A stretch of DNA of 12,513 nt from Clostridiales bacterium UBA4696 (lineage in GTDB: Bacteria > Bacillota > Clostridia > Oscillospirales > Oscillospiraceae), in the NCBI GenBank assembly GCA_002404795.1, contig DHKK01000035.1, positions 1 through 12,513 of the forward strand. The letters run 5' to 3'. A program made the position numbers and the translations under genes. Below the pieces are notes generated by a model. The model was not told where the DNA came from. It was given only the letters and a program-made list of their open reading frames with translations, and searched no databases. Below, piece after piece: positions 1 through 6,634 of this stretch (its first letter is position 1; each line of letters opens with the position of its first letter).

Positions 1-351
1 TACTTTGATATCTGCAACAACATGCTCACGACGCTGTCCTACACTGTCGGCTGGAGCACCGCACCCAAGGCCCGGCCCGCCTATTCCGGCGACACCGGCG
101 ATTACGGCACGCCGTATTACTGGTACGACGAGGACGGCGATATCTGGTACTGGAACGGCTATGAGAACGAGTTCATCGGCTACGGCAGCGACGGCTATAT
201 CGATGAGGACAGCGGCGAATACATGGAGTCCAACGACGCGGGCTGGGACTATGACGACGAGTATTACGACGATTATGATCCATGGTCCGATCCCGGCGAC
301 GGCTGGGGCGACTACTCGGACGACGAAGACGGCTGGGGCGATTACTTCTAA
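1..351 (+). CDS. C-terminal part of an unrecognised, extremely acidic, aromatic-rich protein
   Basis: The frame is open from the first base of the window and ends at TAA 349-351, so 116 residues of a longer protein are visible. An ATG at 22 exists but has no clear ribosome binding site, so I treat the gene as truncated by the window edge. After about residue 27 the sequence becomes low-complexity: the last 89 residues contain about 30 Asp/Glu, about 25 Tyr/Trp/Phe and no Lys, Arg or His. The end repeats a GDGWGDYS / EDGWGDYF unit. There is no membrane segment or Cys cluster in the visible part. Such a tail suggests an exposed, possibly metal-binding or protein-binding extension (inference). 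I do not recognise the family, and the missing N-terminus would be needed to name it. A small membrane protein gene follows 30 bases downstream in the same direction. Confidence 0.75.
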   Translation, partial: YFDICNNMLTTLSYTVGWSTAPKARPAYSGDTGDYGTPYYWYDEDGDIWYWNGYENEFIGYGSDGYIDEDSGEYMESNDAGWDYDDEYYDDYDPWSDPGDGWGDYSDDEDGWGDYF

Positions 352-381
352 ACCACACCCGGAGAAGGGAGGGCTTTGCGT

Positions 382-567
382 ATGCGCGCAGATCTGGCGC
401 TGATCTTCTTCCTTCTATCCCTCGGAGGCGGGATTGTACTGCTGGCACTGCGGAAAAAACGCGGCGGCGTGCCGCTGCTCATCGGTGGGATCGTCCTGCT
501 CATCTGCGCGGCTGCGCTGGCGCTGTATCTGGCAGCGGCAGTGCTGCTGGTGCTGGCTGTGCGCTGA
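382..567 (+). CDS. Small hydrophobic membrane protein, 61 aa
   Basis: The start is set at the ATG at 382 because the purine-rich GGGAGGG lies about eight bases upstream. A TTG two codons earlier (376) is in frame but less well placed. The protein has a first hydrophobic stretch at about residues 4-23 and a basic turn RKKRGG at about 24-29. A second hydrophobic stretch of about 30 residues (30-60) is long enough for one long helix or two short ones. There is no signal peptide cleavage site and no enzymatic motif. It lies 30 bases after the acidic-tail gene on the same strand, so the two are probably co-transcribed. Function is unknown: the topology fits a small accessory membrane protein, but nothing in the sequence shows its role. 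Codon use and GC content are like the neighbours. Confidence 0.6.
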   Translation: MRADLALIFFLLSLGGGIVLLALRKKRGGVPLLIGGIVLLICAAALALYLAAAVLLVLAVR

Positions 568-624
568 AAAAAGAAAAAATATCATAGGATTTCACAGATA
601 TTTAAAAACTGCCCCCTAAGATTT

Positions 625-675
625 TTAATACCATCCTGATATTCTATACTTGCAAGAAGCAAACGTCTTTTTCAT
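625..675 (-). CDS. Possible 16-residue peptide (very tentative)
   Basis: On the minus strand an ATG at 675-673 opens a frame reading MKKTFASCKYRISGWY and then TAA. It is preceded by GGAGAAAGGAGAAAA, one of the best Shine-Dalgarno-like sequences in the window. The frame is too short for coding statistics and no promoter is evident. It lies directly beyond the 705-737 hairpin in transcription order, so it would need its own promoter or read-through. It could equally be chance in an AT-rich spacer. Confidence 0.15.
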   Translation of the reverse strand: MKKTFASCKYRISGWY

Positions 676-704
676 TTTTCTCCTTTCTCCATATTTTAAA
701 AGAA

Positions 705-737
705 ACGCGCAGGCAAGCCGGTCACTTGTCTGCGCGT
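705..737. terminator. Hairpin, possible bidirectional terminator
   Basis: ACGCGCAGGCAAG (705-717) pairs with CTTGTCTGCGCGT (725-737) over 13 bp with one G-T wobble and a 7-base loop. On the minus strand the stem is followed by TTCTTTT. On the plus strand it is followed by ATTCTTTAG. The plus-strand genes ending at 567 have no nearer convincing terminator. The outer arm ACGCGCAG/CTGCGCGT is shared with the hairpin at 1007-1040, so this may be a repeat-family member rather than a simple terminator. Confidence 0.45.
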
Positions 738-743
738 ATTCTT

Positions 744-768
744 TAGCGTCGCTTGACAATCGACGCTA
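744..768. other. Perfect 8-bp hairpin
   Basis: TAGCGTCG (744-751) and CGACGCTA (761-768) form a perfect stem around a 9-base loop, six bases after the hairpin at 705-737. There is no poly-T run on either side, so it is not a classical terminator by itself. The loop contains TTGACA at 753-758, but no suitable -10 box lies 16-18 bases further on, so I do not call a promoter. Confidence 0.4.
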
Positions 769-831
769 TTCTCCCGGAAAACTGTTCACAGTTTCTTTAC
801 CGGTTCGTGAAATCCTGTTCAAATTCTTCCT

Positions 832-987
832 CTATACTAAAAGCACAAAAGGGAAACAAACCGGCCGGTTCTCTTTTGTACGGTTTGACCATCCGGCGAT
901 GCGCTGTCTGATGCCGCGGAAAAATCTGCGGATAAGCCGACAGACGTGCGCGTGACAATCGCCGTTCTCCTCCTCCAAATTCTTCAT
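832..987 (-). CDS. Possible small cationic protein, 51 aa (tentative)
   Basis: An ATG at 987-985 on the minus strand, with AGGGG about eight bases upstream, opens a 51-codon frame ending at TAG 834-832. It begins MKNLEEEN and continues with an Arg-rich stretch (CRLIRRFFRGIRQRIAGW) that would form a basic amphipathic helix, and it ends with a hydrophobic FPFVLLV. I recognise no family. It lies downstream of the polC terminator and between two hairpins with identical arms, so it would need its own promoter, and none is convincing. The other minus-strand frame over the same bases (797-1117) reads through the terminator and is less likely. Coding status is unproven. A conserved frame in relatives would settle it. 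Confidence 0.22.
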   Translation of the reverse strand: MKNLEEENGDCHAHVCRLIRRFFRGIRQRIAGWSNRTKENRPVCFPFVLLV

Positions 988-1006
988 TATTTTCACCCCT
1001 GTTTTC

Positions 1007-1040
1007 CTTACGCGCAGTCCAAAGGCGGGCTGCGCGTAAG
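1007..1040. repeat. Hairpin sharing arms with the 705-737 hairpin
   Basis: CTTACGCGCAG (1007-1017) pairs perfectly with CTGCGCGTAAG (1030-1040) around a 12-base loop. The inner ACGCGCAG/CTGCGCGT arms are identical to those at 705-712 and 730-737. The stem sits 14 bases beyond the main polC terminator in the direction of polC transcription and could be a back-up RNA end structure, but no T-run follows it. Confidence 0.5.
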
Positions 1041-1054
1041 CCAATTAAAAGCAC

Positions 1055-1092
1055 AAGCCCGGCGGGCCGCAAAAACGCGGCCCGCCGGGCTT
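1055..1092 (-). terminator. Strong intrinsic terminator after polC
   Basis: AAGCCCGGCGGGCCGC (1055-1070) and its exact complement (1077-1092) form a 16-bp perfect GC-rich stem around a six-base A-rich loop, 25 bases after the polC stop. On the minus strand the stem is followed by GTGCTTTTAATT. On the plus strand it is followed by TTCTTG, so it could also stop convergent transcripts. It marks the end of the pyrH-polC cluster. Confidence 0.88.
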
Positions 1093-1117
1093 TTCTTGTG
1101 ATTCCGGGATCGCGCAC

Positions 1118-4100
1118 TCAGAACAGGGTCAGCTGGCTGGTGAGGGGGAGGGTGCCGAAGGCGCCGGCTTGCTGGAGCTGGTCGATGAGCGTCTTCGATA
1201 CCTTCGGGCAGGCGTCGGCGAATTCCTCAACGGAGAGGAATTCCATGCTGTCGCGGCAGTTCATGATGTCCCATGCCGCCGTCTCGCCGAGACCGGACAC
1301 GGCCACGAACGGCGGGCGGAGCTGCCCGTCCTCAATCAGGAATTTTGTCGCGTGCGAATGATAGATGTCGATCGGCGCGAAGGAGAAGCCGCGCAGGTAA
1401 AACTCGTAGCAGACCTCCAGCGTAGTGAACAGATCGTCATCCTTGGCCGTGGAATCCTCGTCCGCCTTGATCTCCTGCAGCTTCTTTTTGACAAGCTCGA
1501 TGCCGTGGCACATCATGCCTTCGTCAAAGCCGCCCTTCTGGCTGCGGCGATAGAAGTAAGCGGCGTAGAACGCCAGAGGCTCATGCACCTTGAACCACGC
1601 GATGCGGAAGGCCATCATGACATACGCCGTCGCGTGCGCCTTCGGGAAGAGGTATTTGATCTTCTTGCACGAGCCGATGTACCATTCCGGTACGCCCGCG
1701 GCCTTCATCTCCTCCTCCGCGCCCTCGGGCAGACCGCGGCCTTTTCGGACGGCCTCCATGATCTTGAACGAGCGCTTTTCCGGCATGCCGCACTTGATGA
1801 GATAGAGCATGATATCGTCGCGGCAGCCGATGGCCTCGCCGACGGTCGCGGTCTTCGACAGAATCAGGTCTCTGGCGTTGCCCAGCCACACGTCCGTGCC
1901 GTGGGAGAAGCCGGAGAGGCGGATGAGGGTATCGAACTTTGTCGGCTGCGTCTCCTGCAGCATGCCTCTGGTGAAGCCCGTGCCGAATTCCGGGATGGCG
2001 ACGGAGCCGACCGGCCCGAGAATGGGGTCGTTCTCATACCCCAGGACCTTGCTGGAGGTGAAGATGGACATGGTGTCCTTGTCGTCGAGCGGAATTTTCT
2101 GCGCGTCGACGCCGGTCATATCCTCGAGCATGCGGATCATGGTCGGGTCATCGTGGCCCAGCATGTCGAGCTTCAGGAGGTTTTCCTCCATGGAGTGATA
2201 TTCAAAATGTGTGGTGATCCACTCGGAGTCCTTATCGTCCGCCGGATGCTGCACGGGGCAGAAGTCCCAGATCTCGTTTTCCTGCGGGATGACGACGAGG
2301 CCGCCCGGGTGCTGGCCGGTCGTGCGCTTGACGTTGACACAGCCAAGCGCCAGCCGGTTCTCCTCGGCCTTGGAGACGGTCTTGCCGCGCTCCGACAGGT
2401 ATTTTTTCGCGTAGCCGTAGGCCGTCTTTTCCGCGACGGTGCCGATGGTCCCGGCGCGGAAGACGTGCGTCTTGCCGAACATCTGCACGCAGTAGGCGTG
2501 CGCCTTGGCCTGATACTCGCCGGAGAAATTGAGGTCGATATCCGGGACCTTGTCGCCGCCGAAGCCAAGGAAGGTCTCAAACGGGATGTTGAAGCCGTCC
2601 TTGTCGAGCTTCGCCCCGCATTTTGGGCAGACGGCGTCGGGCAGGTCCGCGCCGCAGGCGCAGTCGGCGGGCACGTCGAAGGTCGTGTATTTGCAGCTTG
2701 GGCAGCGGTAGTGCGGCGGGTAGGAGTTGACCTCCGTGATGCCGGACATATACGCCACGATCGACGAGCCGACGGAGCCACGCGAGCCGACCAGATACCC
2801 GTGCTCAAGCGAGTTCTGCACGAGCTTCTGCGCGGACATGTAGATGACGTCGTAGTGGCAGGAGATGATGTCGTGCATCTCGGTGTCGACGCGCTTCTGC
2901 ACGAGCTCGGGCGGATTTTCGCCGTAGAGCCGGTGGAGCTTGCCGTAGACGAGGGATTTGAGGTCCTCAACCGAATTTTCGATCTTCGGCGCGAACAGAT
3001 TGTGCGGCACGGGCCGCAGCGTCTCACACCAGTCGACGATGCGGTTCGGGTTGTCGATGACGACCTCGTGCGCCTTTTTTTCGCCGAGATACGCGAACTC
3101 CGCCATCATTTCATCCGTCGTCCGCAGATACAGCGGCAGCGGCCGGTCGGCGTCGGGCATCTGCTTGGTGGCAAGCAGGATGTGGCGGAAGATCTCGTCC
3201 TCCGGGTCGAGGAAGTGCACGTCGCCGGTGGCGACGACGGGCTTGCCGAGCTCCTCGCCGAGCCTGACGATGGTGCGGTTGAAGCCGCGCAGCTCCTCCT
3301 CATCCTCGGCAAGACCCTTGTCGAGCATGAAGCGGTTGTTGCAGATGGGCTGGATCTCGAGGAAGTCATAGAAAGACGCGATGCGCTTGAGCTCTGCCCA
3401 GCTCTTGTGGTTCAGGATCGCCTGGAACAGCTCGCCCGCCTCGCAGGCCGAGCCGATGATCAGCCCCTCGCGCCACTGCAAAATTTCCGACTTCGGCATG
3501 ATCGGCACGCGCTTAAAGTATTTGAGATTGCCGTAGGAGATCAGCCGGTAGAGGTTGCGCAGGCCGATGGAGTTTTTGGCGAAGACGATGATGTGCCGCG
3601 CGCGGCGGTCCATGATCTTGCTGCCGGCGCGCAGCTCCTCCATGCGCGGGTTGATGGCCTGCAGATGGTCGATGCCCTGCTCCTGCAGCATTTTGAAAAA
3701 GCGCATGAGCAGATACCCGCAGGTGATGGCGTCGTCGGAGGCGCGGTGGTGGTTGAAATCGGGCAGACTCAGCGCGTCCGCGACGATGTTGAGCTTATAC
3801 TTGCCGAGCTCCGGCATCAGATTCTGCGCCAGGATGAGCGTATCGACGTACGTCGGCTGGAACGCGATGCCGAGGCGCTCGCACGCCGCCGTCACGAAGC
3901 CGATATCAAAATCGGCGTTGTGCGCGCACAGCGGGCGGCCGCCGACATAGTCGAGAAACTGCGGGATGGCCTCGGAGATATCCGGCTGCCCGGCGAGCAT
4001 CTGGTCGGTGATACCGGTGAGGTCGATGATCTTCGGCTGCAGCGGCCGGTGCGGGTCGACGAACATCTGAAAGGTGCTGAGGACCTCCTTGCCCTTCATG

Positions 4101-5440
4101 ATGGCCGCGCCGATCTCGATGATCGTGTCGTGCAGAGACGAAAGGCCGGTCGTCTCAAGGTCGAAGGCGACGTATTCCTCGTCGAAGGAGAAGTCTCCGT
4201 CGCCGTGGACGGCGATGCGGTCGTCGACGTCGTTGACGTAGTAGCCCTCGCAGCCGTAGAGGATCTTGATGTTCTGATCCGTCCCGGCGACCTTGGCCTT
4301 GCTTGCGGCCTTCATCGCGTCGGGGAAGGACTGGGCCCCGCCGTGGTCGGTGATGGCGATGGCGCGGTGGCCCCAGCTGGCCGCGCGCTTGATGGCCGCG
4401 CCGGTATCGGTCAGCGCGTCCATGGACGACATCGTGGTATGCAGATGCAGCTCCACGCGCTTTTCGGGGTAGGTATCGCGGCGCTTGGGCGCCTCGATCT
4501 TCTCCATGGCGGTCGGCTGCAGGACCATTTCGTTGTCGTAGCGGTCAAAGCTCATCTTGCCCTGCACGCGCAGCCACATCCCGGCCTGCACGTTGTCGAT
4601 GATGGGCTTGGCCTTGGCGGCCTCCATAAACTGATTGACGCGGACGGAGCTGGTATAGTCCGTCATGTCGAAGCAGACGACCCACGCACCGCGCTTCTTG
4701 AGCTCCCGGTGCTGCACGGCGAAGACCTTGCCCTCGACGATCACGCGGAACATATCGAGATTGAGCTCGTCCATCCGCACGGCCCGGCCCGAAAACGGCC
4801 GCCCGTAAAACAGCGCGCCCGTCGGCTCCTGCGGCGCGGGTGCGCTGCGGGGGGCTCTTGCGGCAGGAGCCGCGCCGGGGGCCTGTGCGGAGGGCTGGAT
4901 GGCCGGGGTGTTTTTGAGGGCCTCGGCCCGGATGCGGGCCGTCTCCTCAAACAGAGCCTTGCCCTCGAGATTGCTGTGCGCCTCGACTTCGATCTTCTTC
5001 GTCACGCCGAAGCGCTCGCGCAGGAACTGCTCGCCCTTTCTGGCGTTCTGGAGGATGGAATCCTTGCCGTTGGCGCGCAGGTGGATGGTCACGGTGTCGT
5101 CTTCGACGGTGTATTGCGCCCCGGCCAGAATGGCGGCCGAGGGCGAGAACGCGCGGATGAACACCTGCGCCAGATCGCGGAAGTCCATATGCGGCAGCTC
5201 TTCCTCCGGATAACGCACCGAAAGCTCCAGCGACTTCAGGCCGTAGGTCTTTTCTACGGCCCGGCAGAGCGTCTGGAGCTGCTTTTCCGCGAGATACTTG
5301 TCCGCCTGCGCGTCGAGGCGGATGGTGCGCGCATCCCGGTCGAGCTCGGCATGGACGACGGCGAGGCGGCTCAGCGCCTGCGCCAGCTCCTCCGGCGGCT
5401 CAAAGCCCGGGAACAGCGCGGGGAAAAATACTTCACTCAT
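1118..5440 (-). CDS. polC: DNA polymerase III alpha subunit, Gram-positive type PolC
   Basis: This is the replicative polymerase with built-in proofreading found in low-GC-type Gram-positives. Its 1440 residues match the usual PolC length. In order it has an N-terminal region (1-175), an Ala/Pro-rich linker (about 176-207) and an OB fold (about 225-315). A PHP domain begins at HLHT 332-335 and resumes near 735. Inserted in the PHP domain is a DnaQ-like 3'-5' exonuclease (DLETTG 427-432, HNADFD 507-512, HRASDD 565-570). The polymerase core carries GSRGS 885-889, PDIDLNFSG 966-974 and LDMLGHDDPT 1091-1100, supplying the catalytic Asp residues. A zinc ribbon has Cys 913, 916, 938 and 941, plus extra Cys 927 and 929. 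An in-frame TGA nine bases upstream fixes the start at 5440. No good Shine-Dalgarno is visible. A five-codon frame (5450-5433) overlaps the start. The gene is last in the cluster, with an inverted-repeat element 23 bases before the ATG. Confidence 0.98.
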   Translation of the reverse strand: MSEVFFPALFPGFEPPEELAQALSRLAVVHAELDRDARTIRLDAQADKYLAEKQLQTLCRAVEKTYGLKSLELSVRYPEEELPHMDFRDLAQVFIRAFSPSAAILAGAQYTVEDDTVTIHLRANGKDSILQNARKGEQFLRERFGVTKKIEVEAHSNLEGKALFEETARIRAEALKNTPAIQPSAQAPGAAPAARAPRSAPAPQEPTGALFYGRPFSGRAVRMDELNLDMFRVIVEGKVFAVQHRELKKRGAWVVCFDMTDYTSSVRVNQFMEAAKAKPIIDNVQAGMWLRVQGKMSFDRYDNEMVLQPTAMEKIEAPKRRDTYPEKRVELHLHTTMSSMDALTDTGAAIKRAASWGHRAIAITDHGGAQSFPDAMKAASKAKVAGTDQNIKILYGCEGYYVNDVDDRIAVHGDGDFSFDEEYVAFDLETTGLSSLHDTIIEIGAAIMKGKEVLSTFQMFVDPHRPLQPKIIDLTGITDQMLAGQPDISEAIPQFLDYVGGRPLCAHNADFDIGFVTAACERLGIAFQPTYVDTLILAQNLMPELGKYKLNIVADALSLPDFNHHRASDDAITCGYLLMRFFKMLQEQGIDHLQAINPRMEELRAGSKIMDRRARHIIVFAKNSIGLRNLYRLISYGNLKYFKRVPIMPKSEILQWREGLIIGSACEAGELFQAILNHKSWAELKRIASFYDFLEIQPICNNRFMLDKGLAEDEEELRGFNRTIVRLGEELGKPVVATGDVHFLDPEDEIFRHILLATKQMPDADRPLPLYLRTTDEMMAEFAYLGEKKAHEVVIDNPNRIVDWCETLRPVPHNLFAPKIENSVEDLKSLVYGKLHRLYGENPPELVQKRVDTEMHDIISCHYDVIYMSAQKLVQNSLEHGYLVGSRGSVGSSIVAYMSGITEVNSYPPHYRCPSCKYTTFDVPADCACGADLPDAVCPKCGAKLDKDGFNIPFETFLGFGGDKVPDIDLNFSGEYQAKAHAYCVQMFGKTHVFRAGTIGTVAEKTAYGYAKKYLSERGKTVSKAEENRLALGCVNVKRTTGQHPGGLVVIPQENEIWDFCPVQHPADDKDSEWITTHFEYHSMEENLLKLDMLGHDDPTMIRMLEDMTGVDAQKIPLDDKDTMSIFTSSKVLGYENDPILGPVGSVAIPEFGTGFTRGMLQETQPTKFDTLIRLSGFSHGTDVWLGNARDLILSKTATVGEAIGCRDDIMLYLIKCGMPEKRSFKIMEAVRKGRGLPEGAEEEMKAAGVPEWYIGSCKKIKYLFPKAHATAYVMMAFRIAWFKVHEPLAFYAAYFYRRSQKGGFDEGMMCHGIELVKKKLQEIKADEDSTAKDDDLFTTLEVCYEFYLRGFSFAPIDIYHSHATKFLIEDGQLRPPFVAVSGLGETAAWDIMNCRDSMEFLSVEEFADACPKVSKTLIDQLQQAGAFGTLPLTSQLTLF

Positions 5441-5463
5441 GCTGTATCATTTCCGCAGACCAC

Positions 5464-5570
5464 GTAGGGGCCGATGCCCACATCGGCCCGCGCAGTATGC
5501 CTGGTTTTATACGAAAAACTGCGGTGGATCCGCTGCTGCCCAACGGGCCGATGTGGGCATCGGCCCCTAC
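5464..5570. repeat. 107-bp inverted-repeat element (MITE/REP-like) between ispG and polC
   Basis: The ends 5464-5490 and 5544-5570 are perfect 27-bp inverted repeats, from GTAGGGGCC at the left edge to GGCCCCTAC at the right. Each end is also a hairpin by itself: GGGCCGATG pairs with CATCGGCCC around a 4-base loop. The 53-base interior has no frame of note but can form CGCAGT/ACTGCG (5491-5496 with 5518-5523). The element fills 107 of the 144 bases between ispG and polC. No target duplication is clear unless the TA inside GTAG/CTAC is the duplicated dinucleotide. It encodes no transposase, so any mobility would depend on one elsewhere (inference). Confidence 0.85.
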
Positions 5571-5584
5571 AGGAGCGCAGCAGG

Positions 5585-6634
5585 TCATAGCTTCTCTATG
5601 TATTCCAGCAGCGTGGGCAGCAGCTCGTCGTAGGGGAGCTTTTTGAGCTGCTTGCCCCTGACGAACAGAATGCCGCAGCCGTCGCCGCCGGCGATGCCGA
5701 TGTCGGCCTCCCGGGCCTCGCCGGGCCCGTTGACCACGCAGCCCATGACGGCGACCGTGATGGGCTTTTCGCAGGCGGCCAGCGCCTGCTCGACCTGATT
5801 GGCAAGGCTGATCAGATCGATGCGCGTGCGCCCGCAGGTCGGGCAGGCGATGATGTTGACGCCGGTCTTGCGCAGGCCCGCGGCCTTGAGGATATCCTTC
5901 GCCGTCAAAACCTCCTGCACCGGGTCGGCCGTCAGCGATACGCGCATCGTATCGCCGATGCCCTGGCACAAAAGCGCGCCGATGCCCATGGCGGATTTGA
6001 TGGTCCCCATGCGCGCGGTGCCGGTCTCGGTGACGCCGATGTGCAGGGGATAGTCCGACCGCTCGGAGAACAGGCGGTAGGCCTCGATCATCAGCGGCAC
6101 GGAGCTGGATTTCATCGACACGCAGATGTCGTGAAAATCGTAGGTTTCCAGCAGCGCGATATGCCCGAACGCACTTTCGACCAGTGCCTCCGGCGTGGGA
6201 CGGCCGTACTTTTCCAGAAGCCGCGGCTCGAGACTGCCGCCGTTCACGCCGATGCGGATGGGGATCCCCCGCGCGCCGCAGGCCTCGACGACCGCGCGCA
6301 CGCGATCCTCGCCGCCGATGTTGCCGGGGTTGATGCGGATCTTGGCCGCGCCGTTTTCCGCCGCGCGGATGGCAAGGCGGTAGTCAAAGTGGATGTCCGC
6401 GACCAGCGGCAGGGGAGAGGCCGCGCAGATATCGCCGAAGGCCTCCGCGGCTGCCATGTCCGGCACGGCCAGCCGCGCGATCTCACAGCCTGCGGCGGCC
6501 AGCGCGCGGATCTGGGCGAGCGAGCCCTCCACATCTGTGGTCCTTGTATTGAGCATCGACTGGATCGAGACCGGCGCGCCGCCGCCCACGGCGACGGACC
6601 CGACCTGGATCCTCTTGGTCAGCTTTCGTTCCAT
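5585..6634 (-). CDS. ispG: 4-hydroxy-3-methylbut-2-enyl diphosphate synthase (flavodoxin/ferredoxin-dependent)
   Basis: This cytosolic iron-sulfur enzyme carries out the penultimate step of the non-mevalonate isoprenoid pathway, reducing methylerythritol cyclodiphosphate to HMBPP. The 349-residue protein is of the short bacterial type: an N-terminal TIM-barrel region (SIQSMLNTRT 23-32, INPGNIG 101-107) and a C-terminal iron-sulfur domain. The [4Fe-4S] ligands are visible as CPTC (Cys 264 and 267), Cys 299 in GCVVNGPGE, and Glu 306. The ATG follows the rseP stop directly (TGAATG) with only a weak GGAAG upstream, which implies translational coupling. With dxr three genes earlier, this places two steps of the same pathway in one transcript. 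The gene stops 15 bases before the inverted-repeat element that precedes polC. Nothing is truncated. Confidence 0.97.
   Translation of the reverse strand: MERKLTKRIQVGSVAVGGGAPVSIQSMLNTRTTDVEGSLAQIRALAAAGCEIARLAVPDMAAAEAFGDICAASPLPLVADIHFDYRLAIRAAENGAAKIRINPGNIGGEDRVRAVVEACGARGIPIRIGVNGGSLEPRLLEKYGRPTPEALVESAFGHIALLETYDFHDICVSMKSSSVPLMIEAYRLFSERSDYPLHIGVTETGTARMGTIKSAMGIGALLCQGIGDTMRVSLTADPVQEVLTAKDILKAAGLRKTGVNIIACPTCGRTRIDLISLANQVEQALAACEKPITVAVMGCVVNGPGEAREADIGIAGGDGCGILFVRGKQLKKLPYDELLPTLLEYIEKL

Larger units (their letters stand above)
568..1054. other. Gene-poor convergent spacer with several hairpins
   Basis: This spacer lies between the end of the small membrane protein gene and the terminator of polC. 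The first 130 bases are AT-rich, unlike the surrounding coding DNA, and include a weak 7-bp AT stem (577-583 with 597-603). Strong stems follow at 705-737, 744-768, 845-879 and 1007-1040. The 845-879 stem pairs 845-855 with 869-879, has one G-T wobble, and includes the 12-bp palindrome AACCGGCCGGTT at 859-870. Two short minus-strand frames with ribosome-binding-like sequences are listed separately at low confidence. I see no tRNA, no match to the tmRNA, RNase P or SRP RNA consensus motifs, and no insertion sequence. Confidence 0.6.

Noticed and set aside
753..781. Promoter based on TTGACA at 753-758
   Set aside because: No -10-like sequence lies at 16-18 bases, and the hexamer sits in the loop of a perfect hairpin.
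797..1117. 106-codon minus-strand frame over the polC terminator
   Set aside because: It would translate through the 16-bp terminator stem and has no ribosome binding site. The shorter frame 832-987 is the better, still weak, candidate.
1169..5467. A 1432-codon open frame on the plus strand opposite polC
   Set aside because: It is the mirror of a GC-rich gene with few T-starting antisense stops. The protein has no recognisable domain, while the minus-strand frame is clearly PolC with all catalytic motifs.
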